This document shows positions 15,274 through 24,758 of a stretch of 64,000 bases of DNA, piece by piece. Location: assembly GCF_016862895.1 (NCBI RefSeq), contig NZ_BONV01000005.1, positions 248,001-312,000 of the forward strand, in the 5' to 3' direction. The translations under genes and the position numbers were made by a program. A model generated the notes under the pieces. That model was not told the DNA's origin. It saw only the letters and a program-made list of their open reading frames with translations, and searched no databases. This DNA is from Planotetraspora kaengkrachanensis. GTDB taxonomy: Bacteria; Actinomycetota; Actinomycetes; Streptosporangiales; Streptosporangiaceae. The first letter of the stretch is position 1; each line of letters starts with the position of its first letter.

Positions 15274-15650
15274 CACGTCCTGCCCTCCAATTCGGACAGC
15301 GCCTGCTGTGCGGTGATCTCGCCGCGGCGCAACCGATCGATGACGTCGGCCCGCGACGGCGCCGGATCGGTCTCGACGAACTCGAGCATCTGCGTGATCC
15401 GGTTCAGTCGCGATTTGATCGTCGGGTAGCTCACCCCGAAGATCCGCTCCATCTCCTTGATGGAACCGTGGCACCGCACGAACGCCGTGACGAAGACCTG
15501 GTCCTCGACGTTGAGCTGAGCCAGTTGCGGTAGTTCGAACTCGCCCTCGATCGCGACGCCGCCGCCTGCCAGGCGCACCCGCTCGACGACGAACGGCCGA
15601 CCCCGGGTCAGGTTCGTGAGCTCCTGCCAGTCCATCGCCTGATCTGTCAT
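15273..15650 (-). CDS. DUF2089 domain-containing regulator
   Basis: The 125-residue protein contains the DUF2089 core: VVERVRLAGGGVAIEGEFEL, then LNVEDQVFVTAFVRCHGSIK, and an HTH-like KEMERIFGVSYPTIKSRLNR, followed by a C-terminal RRGEITAQQALSEL helix resembling a second SHOCT-type motif. These proteins are thought to be DNA-binding regulators of their own operon. ATG 15650 follows an ACTTTAGAT-like -10 region with no clear ribosome-binding site, so it may be leaderless; ATG 15635 is an alternative. Confidence 0.85.
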   Translation of the reverse strand: MTDQAMDWQELTNLTRGRPFVVERVRLAGGGVAIEGEFELPQLAQLNVEDQVFVTAFVRCHGSIKEMERIFGVSYPTIKSRLNRITQMLEFVETDPAPSRADVIDRLRRGEITAQQALSELEGRT

Positions 15651-15756
15651 ATCTAAAGTTGTACCCGCCGAACTTTCAATTTTCAAGAAGTTGATCTTGA
15701 TTTTCTTTAAATGGCACGCCAATCGGGTTCTTGCCGGCCCGCCGACCACCCTTCCG

Positions 15757-15990
15757 GCCGTGGGCGCGGGCGATCAGGGATCGGGTGACGGGTTGGCCGG
15801 TCGCGCGCTGGTGCCAGATCGCGGCGGTCAGGGCGAGGACACGATGCCGCGGACGGCGAGGCCCGGCCGGGATGCGTCCGCCGCGGACTTCGACGTCGAG
15901 CAGGCCCTTGCGGGCGTCGATGACCGGCTCGATGGGCCGGCGAATCGCTTGAGCCGCTACTCGCCGGTGCGAGGTGGGCGGTCGCTGTAT
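15757..15990 (-). pseudogene. Decayed IS982-family transposase fragment
   Basis: Read leftwards, the frame contains SHRRVAAQAIRRPIEPVID, then GLLDVEVRGGRIPAG, HRVLALTAAIWHQRATGQ and PVTRSLIA. This is recognisably the C-terminal end of actinobacterial IS982-type transposases (IESV..TLKGQL..E.HG.RTP, LALA.AIWHN, V.RSLIAYDH). The DDE core is missing, no terminal inverted repeats are visible, and the fragment has no good start. Bases 15651-16104 hold no other gene. Confidence 0.6.
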
Positions 15991-16104
15991 GCGGAGCGCA
16001 CCAGCCGTACGCCTCGTTCGACCGCACGGCGGCACGAAGGCGCTTGCCGAAGCCGGATTCCCAGGAGGCGGCCCGAACGGCTCAGGACTTACTCGTCCGG
16101 CTCC

Positions 16105-17337
16105 TCACGCCAGATGGGTGGCGGCGATCGTGCGCGCGACGCGTTCGAGAAGCGGTCCCGCCTCGTCGATGCACCGCTTGACGTCGGGCTCGATGTCGGT
16201 CAGGGCGTAGGCCGCACCGATCCCCGCCGACCGGAGCTCGGCGTCGCCGATCGACCTGCGCCCGCAGACGGCCACGACGGGCACGCCGTGCTTGGCCGCC
16301 GCCGCCGCGACGCCCACGGGGGCCTTGCCGCGCAGCGACTGCTCGTCGATCGAGCCCTCCCCCGTGACGACCAGACGGGCACCTTCGACGTGCCGGTCGA
16401 AGTCCAGCAACTCGAGGAGGTATCCGATCCCGGGCCGGATCTCCGCCCCCAGGAAGGCGAGCGCGGCGAAGCCCACTCCCCCTGCCGCCCCGGCCCCCGG
16501 ACGGCCGGCGACCCCCATGCTCCGCACCACGCCGTCGTGCTCGATCGATCCCACGAGACCGTGCGTGTGCACCGCGACCGCGGCCAGCCTGGCCAGCCCC
16601 TGCTCCAGGACCGCCACATCCCGCGGTGCGGCCCCCTTCTGCGGGCCGTAGACGGCGGCCGCGCCGTTCGGCCCGAGCAGCGGGTTGTCCACGTCGCTCG
16701 CGACGACGAACTCGACTCCGCCGACGCCGGTTCCGCCCGCGGCCGGCTGGGCGAGCGCCGACGCGTCGATCCGGTCGAGCCGCCGCAGCGCGGCCCCGCC
16801 GAACGGCAACTCCTCCCCGTCCTGGTCGAGCAGGCGCACTCCCAGCGCCTGGACCAGGCCGGCTCCCCCGTCGGTGCAGGCGCTGCCGCCCAGCCCGAGG
16901 ACGATCCGGGTCGCGCCGTGCCGTACGGCGTGGGCGATGAGCTCCCCGGTCCCGAAACTGGTCGCGGTGAGCGGGGCGGGCGCACCGGGCAGCCTCCGCA
17001 GTCCCGAGGCCTCCGCGAGCTCGACGACCGCCACCCTGCCCGCGGGCCGCGGGGAGGCGGCGCGTTCAGCGGCCGGTTGCGCCGGCGCCGAGTCCTGCGG
17101 CTCGTCGCGCACGGCGTACGACGCCACGACCGGGTCGCCGGTCGGGCCGGTCACCTCGACCTCGACCCGGGTGAAGCCGGAGGCCACCACGGCGTCCACG
17201 GTCCCCTCGCCGCCGTCGGCCACCGGCAGGCCCACCACCGGCACCCGTCCCAGTCCCGCCGCCACATGGGCGACCACCTCGGGCGAGGTCAGCGACCCCC
17301 TGAACTTGTCCGGCGCGATGACGACGTGACCCTTCAT
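16105..17337 (-). CDS. glxK: Glycerate kinase
   Basis: The 410-residue protein matches the GarK/GlxK fold: APDKFRGSLTSPEV at the N terminus, PVADGGEGTVDA, LGLGGSACTDGGAG (nucleotide/glycerate loop), ASDVDNPLLGPNGAA and VVTGEGSIDEQSL. It phosphorylates D-glycerate, most members giving 2-phosphoglycerate, and so links the glyoxylate carboligase route to glycolysis. It is the last gene of a leftward operon with gcl and glxR. A ~30-residue insert around residues 75-105 (Ala/Pro-rich) is longer than in E. coli enzymes. AAAAGGGG precedes the ATG. Confidence 0.94.
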   Translation of the reverse strand: MKGHVVIAPDKFRGSLTSPEVVAHVAAGLGRVPVVGLPVADGGEGTVDAVVASGFTRVEVEVTGPTGDPVVASYAVRDEPQDSAPAQPAAERAASPRPAGRVAVVELAEASGLRRLPGAPAPLTATSFGTGELIAHAVRHGATRIVLGLGGSACTDGGAGLVQALGVRLLDQDGEELPFGGAALRRLDRIDASALAQPAAGGTGVGGVEFVVASDVDNPLLGPNGAAAVYGPQKGAAPRDVAVLEQGLARLAAVAVHTHGLVGSIEHDGVVRSMGVAGRPGAGAAGGVGFAALAFLGAEIRPGIGYLLELLDFDRHVEGARLVVTGEGSIDEQSLRGKAPVGVAAAAAKHGVPVVAVCGRRSIGDAELRSAGIGAAYALTDIEPDVKRCIDEAGPLLERVARTIAATHLA

Positions 17338-17470
17338 GATCCCCTTTTCGCGGCTCGGCGGCGACGACGCCGTCCATCATCCCGCCGGGATCCTGATGTG
17401 TGCGCACCGGGATCCCGGCGGGGCGACGTCCCGCGGGAGCGAGGAGGAACGCTCCCCGCGAGGACACTTT

Positions 17471-19009
17471 CTAGTGAGGCAGGCCGGTGTAGCCGGGGAA
17501 GTTGCCCGGCAGGCGTTCGCCCTCGGGCCCGAGCGTCACCGCCCGGACCAGCAGTTCCCCTCCGACGAACGCGCCGCGCCACGAGGCGCCGAGACCGCCG
17601 AACAACTCCTCTCGGTCTCCCCGCGAGCGGGGCGCGTTGATCCCCACCTTGAAGGCCCGCACCTCCGAGGCGACCCGCGTCGCCGTCTCCTCGTCGTCGC
17701 AGGAGATGGTCGCCACCAGCGCGCCGTTACTGGCGTTCATCGCGGCCAGCAGTTCGGCCTCGGTGTCGACCACCACGATGGTGTCCACCGGCCCGAACGG
17801 CTCCGCGTGGCGAAGCGGCGAGGAGCCCGGCGGGGCCAGGATCGCCACGGGCGCCAGGTACGCGGAGGTGTCCTGGCCGGGAAGGAACCGGCCGTCGGCC
17901 AGCGACCCCCGGTAGAGCGGCACGCCGCCCTTCGTGATCGCCTCGTCGACCTGGTCGGCCAGCTCCTTCACCTTGGTGTTGTTGATGAGCGGGCCGAAGT
18001 CGAGCTCCGGCAGCGCGTCGTCCGCCGACTCCACCGCGAGCGGGTGGCCGAACCGGACCGATCGGACAGCCGGGAGGTAGGCCGCCAGGAAGTCGTGGAA
18101 CAACGCGCGCTGGACGATGAAGCGCGGGTAGGCGGTGCACCGCTGCTTGCCGTAGTCGAAGGTCTTGCGGATCTGGCTCGCCAGCAGGTCCCAGTCGCTG
18201 TACTCCCAGATCCCCCAGCAGTTGAGGCCCTCCTGCTCGAGGATGTGCCGCCTGCCGAGGTCGGCCAGCGACGTCGCGACCTTGGCGCCGGCGTCGCGCC
18301 CGCCGACGAAGGACACGCATCCGAGTTCCTGACTGCGGACCAGCGCCGGGGAAAGCTCGGCGCCGCCGCCGCTCACCAGGGTGATCGGCAGTCCCTCGCC
18401 CACGGCCAGCGCGCAGGCGAGGGTGAGACACGCGAGGCCGCCGTCCGTGGGGGTCTTCGCGATCGCGGCGTTGCCGGCGAGGGTCTGCACGAGCATTGCG
18501 TGCATCAGCACGCTCAGCGGGTAGTTCCAGCTCGCGATGTTGCTGACCGGCCCGGGCAGCGGGGCGCGTCCCGCGACCATGGAGTCGGCCTCTCCGACGT
18601 ACCAGCGCACTCCTTCGATGCACCGGTCGACGTCGGCGAGGGCGAGCTTCCAGGGCTTGCCGATCTCCCATACCAGCAGCAGGGCCAGCAGTTCCCGATG
18701 TTCGGTCATCGCGTCGAGCGTGGCGGAGACCCGGGCCTTGCGGTCGGCCAGCGGCACGTGCCGCCAGCGCTGGTGCTCGTCGAGGCTCGCCCGCACCGCC
18801 CGCGAGGCGGTCGACCGGTCGAGACGCGGCGGGCCGGCGATGGTGGTGCCGTCGACGGGCGACGCCGCCGGCGACGGGCGGCCGTCACGCTGCCACATCC
18901 CGGCCCAGTGGTTGAGCACCCTGTCGTCGTGGAAGGCTTCCGGCGCCGCCGTACGGCATCGGCTGTAGGCGTCGGTCCAGGCGGTGCCGGGCTTGAGCAG
19001 GAGTGGCAT
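17471..19009 (-). CDS. Aldehyde dehydrogenase family protein
   Basis: The 512-residue protein retains ALDH catalytic features: NIASWNYPLSV (nucleotide fold), KTPTDGG Lys, a Glu in ILEQEGLN, and the nucleophile Cys in YGKQRCTAYPRF. The Glu motif differs from the usual LELGGK, placing it in an unusual ALDH subgroup. ATG 19009 has GGAGAA 5 bases upstream and lies 12 bases after the gcl stop, so it belongs to the C2-acid operon. Substrate unknown; glycolaldehyde, tartronate semialdehyde or a related C2-C3 aldehyde would suit the context. Confidence 0.88.
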   Translation of the reverse strand: MPLLLKPGTAWTDAYSRCRTAAPEAFHDDRVLNHWAGMWQRDGRPSPAASPVDGTTIAGPPRLDRSTASRAVRASLDEHQRWRHVPLADRKARVSATLDAMTEHRELLALLLVWEIGKPWKLALADVDRCIEGVRWYVGEADSMVAGRAPLPGPVSNIASWNYPLSVLMHAMLVQTLAGNAAIAKTPTDGGLACLTLACALAVGEGLPITLVSGGGAELSPALVRSQELGCVSFVGGRDAGAKVATSLADLGRRHILEQEGLNCWGIWEYSDWDLLASQIRKTFDYGKQRCTAYPRFIVQRALFHDFLAAYLPAVRSVRFGHPLAVESADDALPELDFGPLINNTKVKELADQVDEAITKGGVPLYRGSLADGRFLPGQDTSAYLAPVAILAPPGSSPLRHAEPFGPVDTIVVVDTEAELLAAMNASNGALVATISCDDEETATRVASEVRAFKVGINAPRSRGDREELFGGLGASWRGAFVGGELLVRAVTLGPEGERLPGNFPGYTGLPH

Positions 19010-19020
19010 GCGCGTTCTCC

Positions 19021-20745
19021 TCAGTCGGACCAGTCGATGGCGAGGGCGAGCTCCGGAAGCGGTTCGAACTCCTTGATCGCGTCGAGCGACTGCCCCATGG
19101 CGGCGTTGGCCTCGCGTTCGACCATCACCTCGACGAGCACGGGCAGCTGCGCGCGCTCGGCCTCGGCGGTGGCCCAGGCGAGGGCGTCGCGGATGTCGCC
19201 GGGCCGCTCGACGCGGCGCGCGGGGCAGCCGAAGGCGTCCATGACCTTCACGTGGTCGATCCCGCCTTCGCCGTAGTGCAGGTCGACCGCGTAGTTCATG
19301 TCGTACGGCAGCTCGGCCTGCCGGATCAGCCCGAGATACTCGTTGTTGATCATCACGATCACGAACGGGATGCGGTACTGCGCCGCGACCGCGACCTCCT
19401 CCATCAGGAACTGGAAGGAGTAGTCGCCGACGACGGCCACGACCTGCCGGTTCGGGTAGGCGCACTTGACGCCCATCGCGGCCGGCACCTCCCAGCCCAA
19501 CGGCCCGGCCTGCCCGCACACGAGGTAACGGCGGGGAAGGAAGGTCTTCTGGAATTGCCCCGACCAGATCTGGTAGAGGCCGATGGCGGTGACGAACGTC
19601 GTGTCCTGGCCGAAGAACTCGTTGATCTCTTTGAAGACGCGGGGCGGCTTGATCGGGACGTCCTCGAAGTCGTCGCGCCGCGGCAGCGTGGTGCGCAGCT
19701 TCTCGACCTTCTTCACCCAGCGGCCCGGCTTCTTCTGCGCCGTGTGGCGGCGGGCCTCCTCGGTGAGGGCGGCCAGCGTCGGCCGCGCGTGGCCGACCAG
19801 GCCGAGGTGGGGTTCGAAGACCTTCCCGATCTGGGTGGGCTCGATGTCGGCGTGGATGAAGGTGCGGCCCTTGCGGTAGACGTCCAGGTCACCGGTGTGC
19901 CGGTCGCCGAACCTGGCGCCGACCGCCAGGACCAGGTCGCTTTCCAGGAACGCCGCGTTCCCCCAGCGCGTCTGGGTCTGGATTCCCGCCATGCCCGCGA
20001 ACAGGGGATGGTCTTCGGGGAAGGCGCCCTTGCCCATGAGCGTGACCTGGACCGGGACCTGCAGGTGCTCGGCCAGCGCGCGCAACTCGGCCGACGCGTC
20101 TCCGATGACGACGCCGCCGCCGGCGAGGATCAGCGGCCGCTGGGCCTCCATCAGCAGGTCGATGGCCGCCCGGACGGCCTCGGCCCGCGGCTCCGGCACG
20201 TCGACGGGGAACGGGCCGTCGAGCTCGGGGTCGTAGAGGCAGGTGCCGCGCTGCACGTCGATCGGCAGGTCGATGAGGACGGGCCCCGGACGGCCGGATC
20301 GCGCGATGCGGAAGGCCTCGCGGAAGACCCAGGGCGCCTGCGCGGGCTCCTTGAGCTGCACGGCCCACTTGGTGACCGGCTTGGCGATCTCCACGATGTC
20401 GACGGCCTGGAACGACTCCTGGTGCAGCTTGCTCTTCATCGCCTGGCCGGTGATGCAGATCATCGGGATCGAGTCGGCCAGCGCGGTGTACAGCCCGGTG
20501 ATCATGTTCGTGCCGGCCGGGCCCGACGTGCCGATGCAGACGCCGACGTTGCCGGTGACCCGGGACCAGCCGTCGGCCGCGTGCGTGCCGCCCTCCTCGT
20601 GCCGGACCGTGACGTGCCGGATCGAGCTGTGCTGGAGCGCGGCGTAGAGCGGCAGGATGGCCGCTCCGGGGATGCCGAAGACGGTGTCGACGCCTTCGGA
20701 CTCCATGACGGCGACGACCGCCTCCATGCAGGGGATGCGCTTCAC
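19021..20745 (-). CDS. gcl: Glyoxylate carboligase (tartronate-semialdehyde synthase)
   Basis: The 574-residue ThDP enzyme aligns along its length with E. coli Gcl: SGPAGTNMITGLYTALADSI, SFQAVDIVEIAKPVTKWAV, DIEPTQIGKVFEP, NCGQAGPLGW-like CGQAGPLGWEVPAAMGV, and LGLIRQAELPYDM. It condenses two glyoxylates to tartronate semialdehyde and CO2. The ThDP motif is GDYSFQFLMEE to INNEYLG. Residue 50 is Glu (RHEEGG), where E. coli Gcl has Val51; see findings. It is flanked by glxR and ALDH genes in the same operon. ATG 20745 follows AGGCCAGG. Confidence 0.95.
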   Translation of the reverse strand: MKRIPCMEAVVAVMESEGVDTVFGIPGAAILPLYAALQHSSIRHVTVRHEEGGTHAADGWSRVTGNVGVCIGTSGPAGTNMITGLYTALADSIPMICITGQAMKSKLHQESFQAVDIVEIAKPVTKWAVQLKEPAQAPWVFREAFRIARSGRPGPVLIDLPIDVQRGTCLYDPELDGPFPVDVPEPRAEAVRAAIDLLMEAQRPLILAGGGVVIGDASAELRALAEHLQVPVQVTLMGKGAFPEDHPLFAGMAGIQTQTRWGNAAFLESDLVLAVGARFGDRHTGDLDVYRKGRTFIHADIEPTQIGKVFEPHLGLVGHARPTLAALTEEARRHTAQKKPGRWVKKVEKLRTTLPRRDDFEDVPIKPPRVFKEINEFFGQDTTFVTAIGLYQIWSGQFQKTFLPRRYLVCGQAGPLGWEVPAAMGVKCAYPNRQVVAVVGDYSFQFLMEEVAVAAQYRIPFVIVMINNEYLGLIRQAELPYDMNYAVDLHYGEGGIDHVKVMDAFGCPARRVERPGDIRDALAWATAEAERAQLPVLVEVMVEREANAAMGQSLDAIKEFEPLPELALAIDWSD

Positions 20746-20809
20746 CTGGCCTCCTCCGAGAGCGTGCGCGAGGTCGTGGGGCGCGTGTCGGTTGTCACGC
20801 TGCGCTCGT

Positions 20810-21679
20810 TCACGAGTTGATCCTTTCGATCACCTTGAGCAGTGCGGAATGGTCGAGCGACCCGTGACCCTGGGCCTTCGCCGCGGCGACGAGCTGGGCG
20901 ACCATGCCGGTGAGCGGCAGGGACACCCCCGCCTCGCGCGCGGCGGCGACCGCGATGCCCATGTCCTTGTGGTGGAGGTCGATGCGGAAGCCGGGAGCGA
21001 ACTCCCGCTTGATCATGCTCTGGCGCTTGAGGTCGAGGATCCGGGAGCCGGCCAGGCCTCCGGCGAGCACGTCCATGCCGGGGCCGGGGTCCACCCCTGA
21101 GGCCTCGAGCAGCACGATCGCCTCGGCCACCAGGCCGTAGATGCCGCCGACCACGAGCTGGTTGGCCGCCTTGACCGTCTGCCCGGCGCCGTGGGGTCCG
21201 ACGTGGACGATGGTCGTGCCGAGGTGGCCGAGGATCTCCCTGGCCGCCTGGAAGTCCTCGGCCCGGCCGCCCACCATGATCGACAATGTGCCGTCGACGG
21301 CGCCGCGCTCACCACCGCTGACGGGCGCGTCGAGCACGCCGACGCCCCTGTCGGCGGCCTCCCGCGCGACCCGGCGGGAGGTCTCCGGCCTGATCGTGCT
21401 CGCGTCGATGTAGAGCAGCCCGGGCTTGGCATGCGCGAGCAGGCCGTCCTCGCCGAAGGCGACCTCCTCCACCTGGGGGGAGTCGGGCAACATCGTGATC
21501 GCGACGTGGGCGCCCGCGACCGCCTCTGCGACGTTCGCGGCCGTCTGCCCGCCGATCGCGGCGAGCGCGGCCAGCCGTTCCTCGCTGACGTCGTACCCGA
21601 CGACCGTGTAACCGGCTCGCACCAGGTGGGCCGCCATCGGGCTGCCCATGATCCCGAGCCCGATGAATGCGATGTTCAT
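20810..21679 (-). CDS. glxR: 2-hydroxy-3-oxopropionate (tartronate semialdehyde) reductase
   Basis: A 289-residue beta-hydroxyacid dehydrogenase: nucleotide motif IAFIGLGIMGSPMAAHLVRA, substrate loop DAPVSGGERGAVDGTLSIMV, catalytic Lys in GQTVKAANQLVV and C-terminal HHKDMGIAVAAA. It reduces tartronate semialdehyde to glycerate with NAD(P)H. ATG 21679 is chosen because GGAGG lies 5 bases upstream; it overlaps the hyi stop as ATGA. Its position between hyi and gcl fixes the pathway assignment within the larger hydroxyisobutyrate-dehydrogenase family. Confidence 0.93.
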   Translation of the reverse strand: MNIAFIGLGIMGSPMAAHLVRAGYTVVGYDVSEERLAALAAIGGQTAANVAEAVAGAHVAITMLPDSPQVEEVAFGEDGLLAHAKPGLLYIDASTIRPETSRRVAREAADRGVGVLDAPVSGGERGAVDGTLSIMVGGRAEDFQAAREILGHLGTTIVHVGPHGAGQTVKAANQLVVGGIYGLVAEAIVLLEASGVDPGPGMDVLAGGLAGSRILDLKRQSMIKREFAPGFRIDLHHKDMGIAVAAAREAGVSLPLTGMVAQLVAAAKAQGHGSLDHSALLKVIERINS

Positions 21680-22461
21680 CCGTTCCTCCATGCGAAGCTC
21701 TCGGCGCTCGCGCCGACGGGCCGGTACTCCAGGCCGACGTGGCCGCGGTATCCCACGGCCCCCAGCCGCTCGAAGATCTGCTTGTACGGCATGGCGCCGG
21801 TGCCCGGCTGACCCCGCCCGGGGTCGTCGGCGATCTGCACGTGGCCGAACCGTGCGGAGTGCGTGTCGATGAGGGCGATCACGTCCTCGCCCATGCGGTG
21901 CAGGTGGTACAGGTCGGCCAGGAAGGCGACGTTGGTTGCGCCCACCTCGTCGATCACCTCGAACGCGCCGGCGGACGACTCGATCGGATAGTGCGGGTTC
22001 TCGTGCGTGTTGATGGCCTCGACGACCACCGTGGCGCCGACCTCCGCCGCGGCCTGCGCCGCCAGCGAGAGGTTGGACAGGGCCAGGTCGCGGTGCGCCC
22101 GGTCGGGCTCGCCCGGTATGCGGTTGCCGTAGAGCGCGTTGAGGACGCGGCAGCCCAGCGCGCCGGCCAGGCCGACCGCGACGTCGATGTTCGCGCGGAA
22201 CCGCGCCGACCCGTCCGGCCGCGACAGCAGGCCCCGGTCTCCCGCGGCCATGTCGCCGGCGTCGAAGTTCAGCCCGACCAGCCGCACCCCGGCGTCCTCG
22301 ATCGCGCGCCGCAGCCGGTCGAGTTCACGCTCCCCGGGATCCGGGCGGTCGAAGGGCCACCACAGCTCCACCGCGTCGAACCCCGCCTTGGCCGCGGCGG
22401 CCGGACGTTCCAGGAGCGGCAGCTCGGTGAAGAGGATGGAGAGGTTGACGTCGAACTTCAC
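21676..22461 (-). CDS. hyi: Hydroxypyruvate isomerase
   Basis: The 261-residue TIM-barrel protein matches Hyi: VNLSILFTELPLLERPAAAA, FDAVELWWPF, LNFDAGDMAAGDRGLLS, VEAINTHENPHYP, FLADLYHLHRMGEDV and GHVQIADDPGRGQPG. Metal and acid residues (Glu in VVEAIN, Asp in LADLYH, His in GHVQIAD, Glu in GLEYRP) are present. It interconverts hydroxypyruvate and tartronate semialdehyde, letting both feed GlxR. It is translationally coupled to glxR and downstream of the SucCD-like genes in one leftward operon. Confidence 0.93.
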   Translation of the reverse strand: MKFDVNLSILFTELPLLERPAAAAKAGFDAVELWWPFDRPDPGERELDRLRRAIEDAGVRLVGLNFDAGDMAAGDRGLLSRPDGSARFRANIDVAVGLAGALGCRVLNALYGNRIPGEPDRAHRDLALSNLSLAAQAAAEVGATVVVEAINTHENPHYPIESSAGAFEVIDEVGATNVAFLADLYHLHRMGEDVIALIDTHSARFGHVQIADDPGRGQPGTGAMPYKQIFERLGAVGYRGHVGLEYRPVGASAESFAWRNG

Positions 22462-22550
22462 GATGCCTCCAGGAACGTCACGATGCCGGTCGATCGCGAT
22501 CGGGGGGTCCGACCCTCGGCGCGGCCGGCCGATCAGGGACAGGACGCGCC

Positions 22551-23435
22551 TCAGCGGGTCCGGATGGTGTCTCGCATGAGGCGGGCGGTCTCGCTGGGGG
22601 TCTTACCGACGCGGACGCCGACCTTCTCCAGGGCTTCCTTCTTGGCCTGGGCCGTACCGGCCGAGCCGGACACGATCGCGCCCGCGTGGCCCATGGTCTT
22701 GCCCTCCGGAGCGGTGAACCCCGCCACGTAGGCCACGACCGGCTTGGTCACGTGCTGCTCGATGTAGGCCGCCGCCCGCTCCTCGGCGTCGCCGCCGATC
22801 TCACCGATCATCACGATCGCGTCGGTACCCGGGTCGTCCTGGAACGCCTGCAACGCGTCGATGTGCGTCGTCCCGATGACCGGGTCGCCACCGATGCCCA
22901 CCGCCGTCGAGAAGCCGATGTCCCGCAGCTCGTACATGAGCTGGTACGTCAGCGTCCCCGACTTGGACACCAGGCCTATACGACCGGCGGAGGTGATGTC
23001 GGCAGGGATGATGCCCGCGCTGGACTGGCCGGGGCTGATCAGGCCCGGGCAGTTCGGCCCGATGATCCTGGTCCGCCCCGACGCCTGAGCGCGTGCCCAG
23101 AAGCGCAGCGTGTCGTGGACGGGAACGCCCTCGGTGATCACCACGCACAGCTGGATCCCGGCGTCGATCGCCTCCTCGACGGCGCCCCTGGCGAACTTCG
23201 GCGGCACGAAGACGACCGACACGTCGGCGCCGGTCTCGGCCATCGCCTCGGCGACCGTGCCGAAGACGGGCACCCAGCGCTGCCCGAAGTCGGCCGACTG
23301 ACCGCCCTTGCCGGGGGTCACCCCGGCCACGACGTCGGTCCCCGCGGCGAGCATGCGGGCGGTGTGGCGGGTGCCCTCCGCGCCGGTCATGCCCTGGATG
23401 AGCACTTTGCTGTCCTTGGTCAAGAAGATCGCCAT
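22551..23435 (-). CDS. sucD: Succinyl-CoA synthetase alpha-like CoA ligase subunit
   Basis: The 294-residue protein has the CoA-binding Rossmann fold ([20 protein letters not shown]), [26 protein letters not shown] and the phosphohistidine loop [11 protein letters not shown] with His250. This is a complete SucD-type subunit. A second sucCD copy inside a glyoxylate/oxalate operon is unlikely to be the TCA-cycle enzyme; relatives include malate thiokinase (MtkB). Candidate substrates are a C2-C4 dicarboxylate such as oxalate, malate or tartronate. It is paired with the beta subunit upstream, 76 bases apart. Confidence 0.9.
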   Translation of the reverse strand: MAIFLTKDSKVLIQGMTGAEGTRHTARMLAAGTDVVAGVTPGKGGQSADFGQRWVPVFGTVAEAMAETGADVSVVFVPPKFARGAVEEAIDAGIQLCVVITEGVPVHDTLRFWARAQASGRTRIIGPNCPGLISPGQSSAGIIPADITSAGRIGLVSKSGTLTYQLMYELRDIGFSTAVGIGGDPVIGTTHIDALQAFQDDPGTDAIVMIGEIGGDAEERAAAYIEQHVTKPVVAYVAGFTAPEGKTMGHAGAIVSGSAGTAQAKKEALEKVGVRVGKTPSETARLMRDTIRTR

Positions 23436-23511
23436 CGCTGCTCCTCTCCGCGGCGCACCCGGGTCGTACGGGGGCCGCTGCCGGCGTTTCCTTCGGCGCT
23501 CCCGACGGAGC

Positions 23512-24669
23512 TCACGCGGCGGCCAGCTCCGCGACGAGCTCGGCGGCGCCGTCCATGGTGGTGACCACGCGGACCATCGGATGAGCCGCGTCGCTGAGGA
23601 TCTTTCGCCCGGCTTCGGCGTTGTTGCCGTCGAGGCGCACGACGATCGGGCACCGCGCCTCTCCGAGGACCTCCAGCGCCTTGACGATGCCGTTGGCGAC
23701 GGCGTCGCAGGCCGTGATCCCGCCGAAGACGTTGACCAGCACGGCCCGCACGTCGGGGTCGGACAGGATGATCTCCAGTCCGTCGGCCATCACCTGGGCC
23801 GAGGCCCCGCCCCCGATGTCGAGGAAGTTGGCCGGCCGTACGCCGTCGAACCGCTCGCCCGCATAGGCGACGACGTCGAGCGTGCTCATGACCAGCCCGG
23901 CTCCGTTGCCGATGACCCCGACCTGGCCCGCGAGCTTCACGTAGTTGAGGTGCTTGGCGCGGGCTCTGGCCTCGAGCCCGCCGTCGTCGGAGCCGTCGGC
24001 GAGGGCCGCGTGGTCGTGGCGGAACGCGGCGTTGCCGTCGAGGGTGATCTTCCCGTCGAGGGCGAGGACCGTTCCGTCCGAGGTGCAGGCGAGCGGGTTG
24101 ACCTCGACCAGCACGGCGTCCTCCTCGACCAGGACCTCCCACAGGCGGACGAGCGTGGCGGCCACCGCGTCAAGGACGTCCTCGGGCAGACCGGCGCGGG
24201 CGGCCAGCAGGCGGGCGGTCTCGAGGTCGACGCCGATCGTGGCGTCGATCGGGATCCTGGCCAGCGCCTCGGGCTTGGTCGCCGCTACCTCCTCGATGTC
24301 CATCCCGCCCTCGCTGGACACCATGGCCAGCAGTGTGCGGTTGGCCCGGTCGACGAGGTAGGCCGCGTAGTACTCCTCGAAGCCGCCGGTGGCCTTCTCG
24401 ACGAGCACGCGGTGAGCGGTGTGTCCCTTGATGTCCATTCCAAGGATCCGCCGGGCCTCGTCCTCAGCGGCCGAGGGGCCTGGCGCGAGCCGCACTCCGC
24501 CGGCCTTTCCTCGCCCGCCCGTCTTCACCTGGGCCTTGATCACCACCGGGGCCCTCATCTCGGCCGCGATCGCGCGCGCCTCCTGGGGGGTGGCCGCGAC
24601 CTGGCCGGGGGGAACCGTGATCCCGTGCCGGGCGAACAACTCCTTGGCCTGGTACTCGTACAGGTCCAT
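23512..24669 (-). CDS. sucC: Succinyl-CoA synthetase beta-like CoA ligase subunit
   Basis: The 385-residue ATP-grasp subunit begins [16 protein letters not shown], has [18 protein letters not shown] for ATP binding, [20 protein letters not shown] with metal ligands, and the C-terminal ligase domain [13 protein letters not shown] and [17 protein letters not shown]. It is the first gene of the leftward C2-acid operon; the operator sequence ACTGTATACCGTATG lies 28 bases upstream of its start. With the alpha subunit it would make an NDP-forming acyl-CoA ligase. Substrate specificity cannot be read from sequence. Confidence 0.9.
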   Translation of the reverse strand: MDLYEYQAKELFARHGITVPPGQVAATPQEARAIAAEMRAPVVIKAQVKTGGRGKAGGVRLAPGPSAAEDEARRILGMDIKGHTAHRVLVEKATGGFEEYYAAYLVDRANRTLLAMVSSEGGMDIEEVAATKPEALARIPIDATIGVDLETARLLAARAGLPEDVLDAVAATLVRLWEVLVEEDAVLVEVNPLACTSDGTVLALDGKITLDGNAAFRHDHAALADGSDDGGLEARARAKHLNYVKLAGQVGVIGNGAGLVMSTLDVVAYAGERFDGVRPANFLDIGGGASAQVMADGLEIILSDPDVRAVLVNVFGGITACDAVANGIVKALEVLGEARCPIVVRLDGNNAEAGRKILSDAAHPMVRVVTTMDGAAELVAELAAA

Positions 24670-24696
24670 GGGGGGTCTCCTTTAGAGGGCTCGTAG

Positions 24697-24711
24697 ACTG
24701 TATACCGTATG
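24697..24711. promoter_or_regulatory. GntR operator site A (upstream of sucC)
   Basis: ACTGTATACCGTATG is the best copy of a motif shared by the promoters of this locus. Its core is TATACCGTATG, one base from the CATAC-N-GTATG dyad. It lies 28 bases upstream of the sucC start. Confidence 0.7.
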
Positions 24712-24758
24712 GAATCGCGTCGGTCTAGGGTCTCGACAGGCGTCGACTTCCGGGATAT

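Noticed and set aside
22551-24669. The TCA-cycle succinyl-CoA synthetase
   Set aside because: It heads a glyoxylate/oxalate operon under the locus operator, so a paralogue with another substrate is more likely; not proven.
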